Of a stretch of 64,000 nt of DNA, positions 1-8,977 are shown piece after piece. Source of the DNA: Martelella sp. NC20 (GTDB taxonomy: Bacteria; Pseudomonadota; Alphaproteobacteria; Rhizobiales; Rhizobiaceae); assembly GCF_013459645.1 (NCBI RefSeq), contig NZ_CP054861.1, forward strand, positions 4,638,001 through 4,702,000, given 5' to 3'. The notes below the pieces were generated by a model. That model was given only the letters and a program-made list of their open reading frames with translations, searched no databases and was not told the DNA's origin. Each line of letters begins with the position of its first letter. Within the stretch, counting starts at the first letter, position 1. The translations under genes and the position numbers were made by a program.

Positions 1-1985
1 GCGGTGCCCGCGAGCAGCATCTGCATCGCGGTGAGCAGCAGAGCGCCACCCAGCATGCCGGCGTAATGCCCGCGCCCGCCGGTGATCAGTGCGCCGCCAA
101 CCACCACCACGGCGATCGAGGGCAGCAGATAGTCGTCGCCCATGCCGAGGCTTGCCTGTCCGGAAAACCCGGCCAGCAGTACGCCAACCAGCGCGGCGCA
201 GAGCGCCGACAGTATGTAGACCGAGACGATAACCCGCCCGCTTCGCACGCCCGACAGACGCGCGGCGAGCGCGCTGTTGCCGACGGCATAAACCTGGCGA
301 CCGAAGACGGTGCGTCCCAGCAGAAGGATCGCTGCGGCGGCAAAGGCGACCATAAACAGGATAACCGGGGTCACGCCAAGGATCTTCCCGGTCATGAGCC
401 AGCGCAGCGCGGGCGGGGCAAAACCCGCCGGCGTGCCGCCGGACCAGATCAGCGCCGCGCCCTGCAGGATGCCGTTCATCGCCAGCGTGACCACGATCGG
501 CGAGAGCCCCAGAGCGACCACGCCGAGACCGTTTGCCAGTCCGATCATCGCCGCCACGGCGAACACCACCGGCAGGGCCACCAGAAGGCCGGCGTCCTGG
601 CCTCCGACAAGCCCCGTCATCAACACGCCCGACAGCGCGATGCACCATGGCAGCGAAAGATCGAGCCCGCCGGTCAGGATCACAGCACCCTGGCCCAGCG
701 CCAGGATGGCGAGGAAGCTTGAGAGCACGAGCAGCGAATCCCAGTAGCGCCATCCGGTAAACACACCTCCAAGCACGAGCTGCGTCGCGATCAGCACCAG
801 TACGAGGCAAATCCAGGCAGGAAGCGCGTGGCGCAGCGTTGCGCCATAACGCTGCGTGAAATTCAATTTCGGCGCGGTTCCGGAAGGCTGGGTGAAGACA
901 AGCCTGCGGTCCGCCTTCGGACGCTGCGATACCAGCCAGCCCTTGCGGCGGGCGGCGAACGCGTCCTTTAGTTCGCGCAGGCGCTGCGATAGCGGGCTGT
1001 CCTTGGTGAGCGAACCCGCCAGCACGGCAACCAGCAACACGGCGCTTTCGGCGATGGTTGCGTAATAGGCCGAGACGTTGAGCGACAGCAGAAGATTGAC
1101 CACGATCATCAGGATATAGGCCCCGAGGATCGTACCTGGAATGCCGCCCTTGCCGCCGCCGAGCCGGGTTCCGCCGATGACGACGGCGGCGAAGGTCGGC
1201 AGCAGCAACGCGTTGCCCACCAGCGGATCACCGCTGCCGGTCTGGGCACTGACGAAGACTCCGGCCAGCCCGTAGAGCCCGCCGGCTAGCATGTAGGTGA
1301 CGAAGGTGACGGTGCGGGTTCTGAGCCCGGTTGCACGTGACGCCTCGATATCACTGCCCACAGCGAAGAGCGCCACGCCGAACGCCGTGCGCTTGAGCCA
1401 GAGCCACAGCAGCACCAGCACACCCAGCAGGGTCAGCGGTGCGGGCAACAGGCCTGGCAGCGTGTCGCCGAGATAGACCGTTGCCAGCGACGGCGCGACG
1501 AAGCCGCCGGGCGTCGCCATGACCAGCAGGGTCAGCCCCTGGACGATGAACATCACAGCGAGCGTTACAACAATGGGCTGAAGCCGCATCACCGCGACGA
1601 AAAAGCCGTTGACCGCGCCGACGCTCGTGCCGATGGCGATGCCGATGGCAGTCCAGAGCGGCACGGAGGCCTCCATGTTCGACGGGTCCATCGAGGTTGC
1701 AAGCACCGCATTGACCAACGACACCACGGCTCCTGCCGACAGGTCGAACCCGCCGGAGATGATCACCAGCGTCTGGCCGGCTGCGGCGATAGCCGTGGTG
1801 GCTCCGCCGCTGGAAAGGAAGGAAATGTCGAAATAGCTCAGCGGATACGGGCTGAGAAGGCTGTTCAGCAGCATCAGCCCGGCAAACACCAGAGCGGCGA
1901 CGATCACCGCCTGGGCGCGTTTCAGGCTGCGCAGGCCTGGCAACAAGCCAGCGGGCGGGGCAGACGTAAGGGGCTGATCGATCAT
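1..1985 (-). CDS. Sugar-type ABC transporter permease, two permease domains fused in one chain (3' end outside window)
   Basis: I translated this frame on the minus strand from the ATG at 1985 to the window edge: 661 codons without a stop. Two complete BPD_transp_2-type (RbsC/YtfT-like) permease domains follow each other. The first covers about residues 20-330, with a GGFDLSAGAVVSL motif and a GGTRLGGGKGG loop. A short charged linker (about 340-375) comes next, then a second domain with GGLDLSLPW and GGALITGGRGH at the equivalent positions. Such permeases normally form a dimer of separate chains, so one chain could form the whole membrane channel. The start overlaps the ATPase stop (ATGA), implying translational coupling. 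The substrate is unknown, probably a sugar or polyol. The C-terminus is cut by the window. Confidence 0.85.
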   Translation of the reverse strand, partial: MIDQPLTSAPPAGLLPGLRSLKRAQAVIVAALVFAGLMLLNSLLSPYPLSYFDISFLSSGGATTAIAAAGQTLVIISGGFDLSAGAVVSLVNAVLATSMDPSNMEASVPLWTAIGIAIGTSVGAVNGFFVAVMRLQPIVVTLAVMFIVQGLTLLVMATPGGFVAPSLATVYLGDTLPGLLPAPLTLLGVLVLLWLWLKRTAFGVALFAVGSDIEASRATGLRTRTVTFVTYMLAGGLYGLAGVFVSAQTGSGDPLVGNALLLPTFAAVVIGGTRLGGGKGGIPGTILGAYILMIVVNLLLSLNVSAYYATIAESAVLLVAVLAGSLTKDSPLSQRLRELKDAFAARRKGWLVSQRPKADRRLVFTQPSGTAPKLNFTQRYGATLRHALPAWICLVLVLIATQLVLGGVFTGWRYWDSLLVLSSFLAILALGQGAVILTGGLDLSLPWCIALSGVLMTGLVGGQDAGLLVALPVVFAVAAMIGLANGLGVVALGLSPIVVTLAMNGILQGAALIWSGGTPAGFAPPALRWLMTGKILGVTPVILFMVAFAAAAILLLGRTVFGRQVYAVGNSALAARLSGVRSGRVIVSVYILSALCAALVGVLLAGFSGQASLGMGDDYLLPSIAVVVVGGALITGGRGHYAGMLGGALLLTAMQMLLAGT

Positions 1986-3541
1986 GCGGGAACCTCCTGC
2001 CGGTCGCGGGGCGTCGAGACGTGGAGCGGATCGCTTCCCCCAAGCGTCGCTGCCATGATTGTTTTCTCGGACAGGGCGTCGCCTTCAAGCCAGCAGCGCA
2101 CGCGGCCCTCGTAAAGCACCCCGACGCGGTCGCAGAGATGAACCAGTTCGGGAATTTCGGTCGAGTGCAGCAGCACAGAACCGCCGGCGTCGGAATAGGC
2201 GCGCAGCAGGGCGTAGAGCTGTTCCTTTGTGCCCACATCGATGCCGCGCGTCGGATCGAAAAGCAACAGTATGCGGCTTTGTGCGACCAGCCACTTCGCC
2301 AATACGATCTTCTGCTGGTTGCCACCCGAAAACGCGCCTGCGGGCAGGTAGTGCGCGCGCGCGTCGACTTCGACTGCGGCAAAGGCCCCGGCGGCGGCGC
2401 GCGCTTCGGCGGCATCATCCAGCAGCGGGCCGCGACGGAAACGGTCCAGCACCGGCAGGCTGGCGTTCTGCCGTCCCGGCAGCTTGAGAAACAGTCCCTG
2501 CGTCTTGCGTTCCTCAGGTACGAGGCCGATGGCGACGGACGGATGCAGCGCGTCGGCGGGCGAGCGCAAATGCAGCGGCGCGCCGTCGAGTTCGACATGG
2601 CCCGCATGCAAGTGTTCCTGCCCGAACAGAGCCGAGAACAGCGCCTCCTGCCCCATGCCCTGCAAACCAGCAATGCCGAGGATCTCGCCCCTGTGTAGCG
2701 CGATGTCGACCCCGTGCAATTTCGGCCCGGCGGACAGGCCGCGTGTCGCCAGCACCGGCGTTTCGTCATGCCTGTCGCGCGGCGGGCGCGGCGGAGGAAA
2801 CGCATTTTCCACAGAACGTCCGATGATCATCTCGACCACCTCGGCGTCGGTGACATCGGCTACCCTCGCAGAATGGACAGAGCGTCCGTTGCGCAGGATT
2901 GTAAGCGTGTCGCAAAAGGCGCGCACCTCGGGCATGCGGTGAGAGATGAACAGCACCGTTATACCCTGTACCGCCGCATCGGCGATGATGCGCCCGAGCC
3001 AGTCAACATCGCTGCCCGACAAGGCAGAGGTCGGCTCGTCCAGCAGCAGTATCTGCGGCTTGCGATAGAGTGCCCGTGCTATCTCGATCTTCTGGCGGAC
3101 CGCGAGGCTCAGCTCGCCGGCCAGCGCATCGAGGTCGACGGAAAGGTCGAGTGCGTAGAAATGGGCGGATAGGGCGCGGCGGGTGCGACCGCGGTTCAGC
3201 GTGCCGAGCGGCGTCCACGGCGCGCGCGGCAGAAGCATGTTGTCGAGCACCGTCAGGTCCGGCACCAGGGTCAGTTCCTGGAAGGCGGTCTGGATGCCCG
3301 CCGCATGGGCGTCGCGCGGCGAGCGCAACGCGACTTCCCGTCCGTCGATACAGATGCTGCCGGCGTCGGGCCGCACGAGACCCGACAGCAGCTTCATCGT
3401 GGTCGACTTGCCTGCGCCGTTCTCGCCCAGCAACGCGTGGACGCGGCCCCGGGCAACGGAAAATTCGACTTGGTCATTGGCCACGGTCGGCCCGTAGGCC
3501 TTGGTCAGGCCGGAGACCGCGACAGCGGGTGCGGATGACAT
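1982..3541 (-). CDS. Sugar ABC transporter ATP-binding protein (RbsA/XylG type)
   Basis: This 519-residue protein has two ABC domains, as in ribose/xylose/galactoside importers. The first half has Walker A GENGAGKST, a degenerate signature LSLAVRQKIEIARAL and Walker B ILLLDEPTSAL. The second half has the degenerate P-loop (GLQGMGQE) usual in this family, but a full signature FSGGNQQK and Walker B-like LLLFDPTRGIDV. It is the cytoplasmic energy unit for the binding protein encoded upstream (63 bp gap) and the fused permease downstream (4-bp overlap). The fused permease gives one membrane chain plus one double ATPase chain per importer. The substrate cannot be read from the ATPase. Confidence 0.95.
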   Translation of the reverse strand: MSSAPAVAVSGLTKAYGPTVANDQVEFSVARGRVHALLGENGAGKSTTMKLLSGLVRPDAGSICIDGREVALRSPRDAHAAGIQTAFQELTLVPDLTVLDNMLLPRAPWTPLGTLNRGRTRRALSAHFYALDLSVDLDALAGELSLAVRQKIEIARALYRKPQILLLDEPTSALSGSDVDWLGRIIADAAVQGITVLFISHRMPEVRAFCDTLTILRNGRSVHSARVADVTDAEVVEMIIGRSVENAFPPPRPPRDRHDETPVLATRGLSAGPKLHGVDIALHRGEILGIAGLQGMGQEALFSALFGQEHLHAGHVELDGAPLHLRSPADALHPSVAIGLVPEERKTQGLFLKLPGRQNASLPVLDRFRRGPLLDDAAEARAAAGAFAAVEVDARAHYLPAGAFSGGNQQKIVLAKWLVAQSRILLLFDPTRGIDVGTKEQLYALLRAYSDAGGSVLLHSTEIPELVHLCDRVGVLYEGRVRCWLEGDALSEKTIMAATLGGSDPLHVSTPRDRQEVPA

Positions 3542-3604
3542 GGCGTCCTCGAGAATGCTGTGAAGGGGTCCGGCGGCAGTCTGCCGCCGGATCGGGGCCG
3601 GGGA

Positions 3605-4717
3605 TCAGCGCTCGGGCTGGCCCACAAGCGCGGCGTTCAACCCGAGTTGCGGCAGCTCTTCCGAGAAGATCGAGGCGAACCAGCCCGGATTCGACACCAG
3701 ACCCGGCTGGAAGGCGTTGCAGCCGGCCTTCTGTTCTTCCCAGCTCCCGGTTTCGCACAGCTCGACCGTCTCGTTGGTGACCAGCGGCAGCGGCAGGGTG
3801 GTGTGCTGCGGGATCTCCACCCCATCGAGCTTGTCGACCGCCAGCTTCAGCGCCAGCGCCCCGGAATAGGGCGGAGAGGCATAGGAAATCCGCGGCGCGC
3901 CCATCGGCGCATAGGGCGCAGACGCGCCGTCGACCGCGGTATCGGCGGGCAGCATCTGGATGCGTCCGCCGTTCGAGCCTTCGCCCGCGCAGGGCAGCAG
4001 GTCTTCGGGCGCTTGGCCCGCCTCGAGTTGCATCGCGTTGGCCGTGTAGCAGCCGACCTGCATCCACAGCCCGTCGATCGCGGACCAGTCGCGGGTGGCC
4101 ATCAGCTTGTTAAGTTCGGTCCGCGCCACCGCCTGGCTCCACATGCCAACGGCCTCACCGACGATATTGATGCCGTCATGCTGCGCGAAGACCTCCTTCG
4201 CGGCCGAGGTACGGGCGGTGTCGACCGAGGTTCCCGGAACGCCCGTCACCATCACCACATCGCCCTCGCCGCCCATCTGCTCGACCAGCCATTCGGCTGT
4301 CTTGCGACCCGCTTCGGCTTGGTCGATGGTGACGTTATAGGCGCAGGGCTCGGTGATTTCGGCGTCATAGGCGATGATCGTCACACCGCGCGAGCAGGCG
4401 CTGCGCACCACGCTGTTCAGCGCGGTGGGCGAGATCGGGTAGACTACGATCGCATCCGCGCCCGCCTGCACCATGGCATTGATCTGCTGGATCTGGCGCT
4501 GGGCGTTGGGGCCGGCAACTTGCACATCAAGGTTCAGGCGATCCTTGTACTCCTCGGATGCGGCCAGTGCCTTGATCATGTTCGAGGCTTCGGCCTGCCA
4601 GTCATTGCCGATGTAGCTCATCGACAGAAAGATCTTGTATGGCTCGGCATCCTGGGCCTGTGCTGCCCCGGCAAGACCGATGGCGCAGGCGGCGCCCGCG
4701 AGTAAACGTCCAATCAT
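3605..4717 (-). CDS. Periplasmic sugar-binding protein of ABC importer
   Basis: A 370-residue type-1 periplasmic binding protein (Peripla_BP_4, RbsB-like). I chose the ATG at 4717 because GGGAGGAAGTC lies just before it and a clean signal peptide follows (MIGRLLAGAACAIGLAGAAQ, cleaved near AQAQDAEPY). The longer open frame to 4855 would put 46 unrelated residues in front of the signal peptide. The mature protein opens with the family pattern (FLSMSYIGNDWQAE) and has the hinge-region DAIVVYPISPTAL. It is the first gene of the importer operon and is divergent from a GntR regulator. The ligand is probably a monosaccharide or polyol and cannot be specified. Confidence 0.92.
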   Translation of the reverse strand: MIGRLLAGAACAIGLAGAAQAQDAEPYKIFLSMSYIGNDWQAEASNMIKALAASEEYKDRLNLDVQVAGPNAQRQIQQINAMVQAGADAIVVYPISPTALNSVVRSACSRGVTIIAYDAEITEPCAYNVTIDQAEAGRKTAEWLVEQMGGEGDVVMVTGVPGTSVDTARTSAAKEVFAQHDGINIVGEAVGMWSQAVARTELNKLMATRDWSAIDGLWMQVGCYTANAMQLEAGQAPEDLLPCAGEGSNGGRIQMLPADTAVDGASAPYAPMGAPRISYASPPYSGALALKLAVDKLDGVEIPQHTTLPLPLVTNETVELCETGSWEEQKAGCNAFQPGLVSNPGWFASIFSEELPQLGLNAALVGQPER

Positions 4718-4776
4718 GACTTCCTCCCTTGATAGGCGACCCTCCCGGTCGCCGACAGGACTTGAGATTAAATATC

Positions 4777-4786
4777 TTTGATCAAA
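4777..4786. promoter_or_regulatory. Palindrome TTTGATCAAA in the divergent importer/GntR promoter region
   Basis: A perfect 10-bp palindrome lies in the 136-bp gap between the divergent binding-protein and GntR genes, inside an AT-rich stretch unlike the surrounding DNA. The position is right for an operator of the adjacent GntR/FCD regulator controlling both promoters. The sequence and position are seen; the function is inferred, and no -10/-35 assignment is certain. Confidence 0.4.
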
Positions 4787-4853
4787 AGTCAAAACATCTT
4801 TCTCTTTGAAGCGAAATTTCGTACCTTGCCCTGCAGAACAAGAGGATCCGGAC

Positions 4854-5546
4854 ATGCTCGAGAATGTGACGCCGCTGAAGAAGGAGACGCTTCAAGCACT
4901 GGTTCACCAGCGCCTGTGTGACCTGATCCTCCAAGGAGAGATCGCGCCGGGAGAATCGGTCACCGTGGCGAGCATCGCCAAGGCGCTGAACGTCAGCCCA
5001 ATGCCTGTCCGCGAGGCGATTTCCCGACTGATGGCGCTCGGGGCGCTGACCGTCGTTTCCGGTCGGTCGATCGGTGTGCCTCTGCTCGGCGCGGGGCAGC
5101 TCGAGGATCTCCGCAGGGTCCGCTCCGAGATCGAGGCCTCGGCGGTCACCTGGGCCGTTGCGAACCGGACGCCGGAGTTCGAAGCGAAACTCGAAGCCCT
5201 GCTGGAACGCATGGAAGATGCGGAAGCCAAAGGGCAGGTGCGCGACTTCATCCACCGCAATTACGAGTTCCACTTCGCGATCTACGCGCAGGCAGGCTCC
5301 GCGCTCATGCTCGAGATCATCGGCACGCTGTGGCTCCGGATCAATCCACAGTTCCACCTCCTGCAACGTCATGGCCACTACAAGGCGTCCAACCGGCAGC
5401 ATCGGGCGTTGCTTCAGCGCATCTGCGCGGGCGATGCCGACGGCGCGGTCTCTGCGTTGCGGGAGGACATCGACAGCGCGTATGAAGTACTCCTCAAAAC
5501 GCTGGAAGAACGCAGTCCGCGATCTGATCGCACACTGGTACGGTAG
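4854..5546 (+). CDS. GntR family transcriptional regulator (FadR/FCD subfamily)
   Basis: A 230-residue regulator. Residues 8-75 form a GntR winged helix (LCDLILQGEIAPGESVTVAS, then NVSPMPVREAISRLMALG). The C-terminal FCD ligand-binding domain includes DFIHRNYEFHFAIY and a late NRQHRALLQRI, the metal- and ligand-binding helices of this class. I chose the ATG at 4854 (GAGGATCCGGAC before it); a start at 4806 would add 16 residues. It is divergent from the sugar importer, so it probably regulates that operon in response to the transported or phosphorylated sugar. Regulator class is certain; ligand is unknown. Confidence 0.9.
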   Translation: MLENVTPLKKETLQALVHQRLCDLILQGEIAPGESVTVASIAKALNVSPMPVREAISRLMALGALTVVSGRSIGVPLLGAGQLEDLRRVRSEIEASAVTWAVANRTPEFEAKLEALLERMEDAEAKGQVRDFIHRNYEFHFAIYAQAGSALMLEIIGTLWLRINPQFHLLQRHGHYKASNRQHRALLQRICAGDADGAVSALREDIDSAYEVLLKTLEERSPRSDRTLVR

Positions 5547-5609
5547 TTCCAGGACAAATCCATTCTGACCCGACCCCATGAGGCCAAGACGAGGATTGCG
5601 CAAAGGCGA

Positions 5610-5893
5610 AGGGCGCGCAGCTTCCAAAAAATGAAAAGCAGATCGATCGGTTCCTGGAACGCCTCACGGAGGCAAGTATCCCGAGCGTGATTTCCGCACT
5701 CGAAAAGCACATAGCCAGACTGGAGCATGAAAAGATTATGCTTCGCGAAAGGATGACGCAAGCGCCCGCTCCGAAGGCAAGCTTCGACAAAACACTTGGA
5801 ACGGCGCCTGAATTTCTTTCAAACCCTTACGGCCTGTCGGTGTTTCGTACGCCAGACGATCACTTGCTCACAATGGGAGCGCGTATAGCATAA
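5610..5893 (+). pseudogene. Relic of a serine site-specific recombinase (C-terminal part)
   Basis: Reading in the frame of the ATG at 5687 but starting about 26 codons earlier gives LPKNEKQIDRFLERLTEAS, then a coiled region (HIARLEHEKIMLRERM) and a short FLSNPYGL stretch. I recognise this as the region after the DNA-binding part of large serine recombinases (resolvase/invertase family), where the usual pattern is EKQIDQFL...ISAYE..IxKLEREK. The catalytic N-terminal domain is absent and the similarity ends at FLSNPYGL, so this is a remnant. It lies at one edge of the peptide-export island. Identification rests on remembered family pattern and needs a database check. Confidence 0.6.
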
Positions 5894-6124
5894 GCCAAGT
5901 TGATGATCGCTCCGCCGTCTGGCCCGTGAGAAAGCATGTACGATCAGATTAGGAATCTACGATAAGACCGCGATTATGAGCCTGCACGTTCCCTCATGGT
6001 TTTGTAAGTGGAAAGCTGCAAGCTGCCCCTCTTTCACGTCACCGGAGGTTTTCGACTCGCTCCGGCATATGACCGGCAAAATTGAAAACACGCTCCAGGT
6101 AATGCCGATCCCCAAGAGCAATAG
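5894..6124. other. Intergenic stretch with no recognisable feature
   Basis: This gap lies between the recombinase relic and the end of the exporter ABC gene. I saw no coding frame, hairpin or repeat that I can support. Confidence 0.5.
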
Positions 6125-8965
6125 CTATATGAGTTGGCGGTTTGCCAGCGCCGTGAAGGCGCCATCCTGCTCGATCAGTTCGTCAAACGTCCCGCTCTCG
6201 ACGATCCTGCCGTTTTCAAGAACATAGATGCGGTCTGCGTGACGGATGGTCGAGAGCCGATGCGCTATGATGATGCGGGTTGCCTTCATGCGCTCCAGCG
6301 CGCCGCTCACCTCAGCCTGGGTGACATTGTCGAGCGCGCTGGTCGCCTCGTCGAACAGCACGATGCGCGGCTTGCGCACCAGGGCGCGCGCGATCAGCAA
6401 CCGTTGCTTCTGGCCGCCCGAGAAGGTTGCCGCGCCCTCGCCGACCGGCGTCTGCAAGCCCATCGGCATCGCCCTGATATCCGGTTCCAGGCCGGAATCC
6501 CTGACAGCCTGCCAGATATCGGCTTCCGTGTAGATGCCGTTGGCGGTGATATTGTCGCGAATACTGCCGGTCAGGAGCTTGCCATCCTGAAGGACCACGC
6601 CGATCTGCCGGCGCAACGCCGACGGATCGAGTTTCTCGAGATCATGGCCGTCATAGGCAACGCTGCCCGTCTGCGGCGTCGCAAACCCCAGCAGCAATCG
6701 CATCAGCGTCGACTTTCCGCTGCCGGAGGGGCCAACGATCGCCACAAACTCGCCGGAGCGGATATCCATGCTCACATCATCGAGGATCGGCCGGTCGGTC
6801 GCCTCATAGGCAAAACCGGCATGGGCGATGACGATACGGCCGCTGAGTTCGCCGGGATCGATTTTCGCGCCCGAAACCTCCGGCTCGCCCGCCAGAATGG
6901 GCTCGGTGCGTTCATAAAGCGGTTTCAGCGACATCAGCGTGACGAACGCGCCGGCAAAGCCGGAAAGCCCGCCGTAAAACTGCCCGAAGGCGGTATTGAA
7001 AGCGATGAATGTGCCGGTCGAGACGTCCTCGACATAAAAGGCGAACACCGCCAGCGCGACGATATGGAAGACGATGAGGACCCCGCTCGTCAGCAACCCC
7101 TCGCTGTAGGACAGCACGTTCGAGCGCAGCCGGAAGTGCATGTCGCGGGCAAAACGCTCGGTCCAGTCCGAAAACGCAAGCCTTTCCGCGCCGTTGACCT
7201 TCAGCGTGGCAATTCCGGACACGAACTGGAACGTTCGGGCGGAAAGCTTTCCGCGCAGTTCGTACTGCTCGCGCTGGTACATCAGTTGCAGATAGGCGAA
7301 TGCGGAACTGATCAGAATGACGAACACCACGAAGCCCACGGCGATGCCTGCGAGCATGGGCTGATAATAGAGCATCATCGCCAGGCTGACGGTGGAAAAC
7401 AATCCGCTGAACAGAACGGAAAGGGTCGAGCCGCTGAGCGCCCGGCTGAGGGCGTTGATCCCGGACGCCCGGTTCGCCAGATCGCCGACCTCGTATTGCT
7501 GAAAGAAGGAGGCGGGCAGGCGCAGCAGCCGGTCCCAGACCGCGCTTTGCACCACCGCGTCGATGCGGCCGCGCATCCGCAGCTGCGTCAACGCCCGCGC
7601 CGTGCCGAAGCCGAGCGTGGCAAACGCCGCCGCCGCCAGGACAATGGTGACCTGGCGCAACTGGTCATATTCGGCCTTTGGTATGATCGTATCGAAGATA
7701 TGGCCCGACACCAGCGGCGTCAGCAAGCCCAGGAGGGCCGCGCAGGCGGACGCGATCAGGATCGTGGCGAAAGCCCGGACATTGTTGCGGAACACAAAGC
7801 CGAGAAGCATGCGCGACGTCACCTTGCCGTCCGGCAGCGGGCGATAGAAGATATAGGCCTCCGGCGCGAGCGTTTCGGCAAGCTGCCTGCCGACCTTGCG
7901 CTCGCGACCTTCGGGATCGATATGACGATAGCCGAAGCGGCCGGGAATGAGGCAGGCAGGCTCCCCGGTTTCGGTGAACGCCAGAAACGCGCCGTGATCG
8001 CCGCGCCACCATTCCTCCGGCAGCCGCGCGCGCCTGGCGCGTACATGATTGAGCCGGGCGATCGCGGCAACCGCCTCGCCGCGTTCCCCTTGCGCGAGGT
8101 GCCGCCCGGCCTTGAGCGCGATGCCGTCCGCCGCCGCCACCCGGGCAGCGCAGCGCATCAGCGCATCGGGCTCCAGCGTGCCTGCGGCCTGTTTCGCCCT
8201 GCGATTGAGAAGCGCCGCCACGTCGCCGGAGGCCGCCTTCAGTCGCAGTTCCGCCGCCTGATCGCGGCGCGAGACATCGTCGCGGACGTCGCGGCGATGT
8301 CTGGCGAGCGTGGTCGCTATGCCTGAGAGCGCGATGCGCAGCGCTTCCGCCCGCCCGCGCTGCAGCAATCCGGCCTCGGCAAGCGACGCGCTGTCATGGA
8401 CCCGCGCCGTGACAGCGGCCTGTGCCCTCGCCCAGAAATCCGCCGTCAGCGGCGCCAGACCCGGACCGAGATCACGCCCGTCGCCGGAGAAAAGAACGCC
8501 ATCCGTCTCAAGCCAGAGCAACGCGCCGGCGGCACAGACGGCGGCGCCCTCGGGGATCGAGACATGCTGCCGCGCGCGCAATGGCGCAATGCCGCGCGGC
8601 GGCAGGGCGGTCGGGCAGGCCGCCAGCAGACGGCCGATCCAGGCATCCACGCCCGCGTCGGGCGGGCTCTCTTCGGCTGCGGCGATGCGGCATCCGGGCG
8701 CCGGAACCACGACGATATCGGGGGCGCCGCCTGGCCGGCCGGCATCGGCAAGACCGGTGAAAAGGTCGCCGCCGGAAAGGCGCAGAAGATGATGAAGCGG
8801 GCCGTAGATCGGCGTATCGTGATCGACCGCGAACACGTCGGCCGCGCCCTCTTCGACAAGGAAGACGCCGTCAACGTCGTTGAGCGGGATCGCGCGCGGC
8901 ACCCGGGCGGTGTCGCGGGCTTTTAGAAGCGCCAAAGGCAGATCTGTTTGCGGGCTGTCGGTCAT
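6125..8965 (-). CDS. NHLM-type peptide export ABC transporter, permease/ATPase without peptidase (ABC2)
   Basis: A 946-residue ABC half-transporter. About 300 N-terminal residues form the poorly conserved extra domain typical of NHLM_micro_ABC2 proteins (nitrile-hydratase-leader microcin systems). Six membrane helices (about 390-670) and a nucleotide-binding domain follow, with Walker A GPSGSGKST, signature FSGGQKQRLLIARAL, Walker B RIVLFDEATSAL and H-loop IIAHRLSTIRHAD, all intact. There is no C39 peptidase. It is the last gene of the operon (peptides, HlyD, ABC1, ABC2), 12 bp after ABC1. In this family it is expected to pair with the peptidase-bearing ABC1 as a heterodimer. Its ATPase motifs are the canonical ones, while ABC1 has a changed H-loop. 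Confidence 0.9.
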   Translation of the reverse strand: MTDSPQTDLPLALLKARDTARVPRAIPLNDVDGVFLVEEGAADVFAVDHDTPIYGPLHHLLRLSGGDLFTGLADAGRPGGAPDIVVVPAPGCRIAAAEESPPDAGVDAWIGRLLAACPTALPPRGIAPLRARQHVSIPEGAAVCAAGALLWLETDGVLFSGDGRDLGPGLAPLTADFWARAQAAVTARVHDSASLAEAGLLQRGRAEALRIALSGIATTLARHRRDVRDDVSRRDQAAELRLKAASGDVAALLNRRAKQAAGTLEPDALMRCAARVAAADGIALKAGRHLAQGERGEAVAAIARLNHVRARRARLPEEWWRGDHGAFLAFTETGEPACLIPGRFGYRHIDPEGRERKVGRQLAETLAPEAYIFYRPLPDGKVTSRMLLGFVFRNNVRAFATILIASACAALLGLLTPLVSGHIFDTIIPKAEYDQLRQVTIVLAAAAFATLGFGTARALTQLRMRGRIDAVVQSAVWDRLLRLPASFFQQYEVGDLANRASGINALSRALSGSTLSVLFSGLFSTVSLAMMLYYQPMLAGIAVGFVVFVILISSAFAYLQLMYQREQYELRGKLSARTFQFVSGIATLKVNGAERLAFSDWTERFARDMHFRLRSNVLSYSEGLLTSGVLIVFHIVALAVFAFYVEDVSTGTFIAFNTAFGQFYGGLSGFAGAFVTLMSLKPLYERTEPILAGEPEVSGAKIDPGELSGRIVIAHAGFAYEATDRPILDDVSMDIRSGEFVAIVGPSGSGKSTLMRLLLGFATPQTGSVAYDGHDLEKLDPSALRRQIGVVLQDGKLLTGSIRDNITANGIYTEADIWQAVRDSGLEPDIRAMPMGLQTPVGEGAATFSGGQKQRLLIARALVRKPRIVLFDEATSALDNVTQAEVSGALERMKATRIIIAHRLSTIRHADRIYVLENGRIVESGTFDELIEQDGAFTALANRQLI

Positions 8966-8977
8966 CCGGTCTGCTTC

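Noticed and set aside
1351..2805. 484-residue frame over the ATPase and permease
   Set aside because: Out-of-frame shadow crossing two real genes; the real frames overlap by ATGA and have clear family motifs.
6134..8326. 730-residue open frame opposite the ABC2 gene
   Set aside because: Antisense shadow in high-GC DNA; the minus-strand frame has all ABC motifs.
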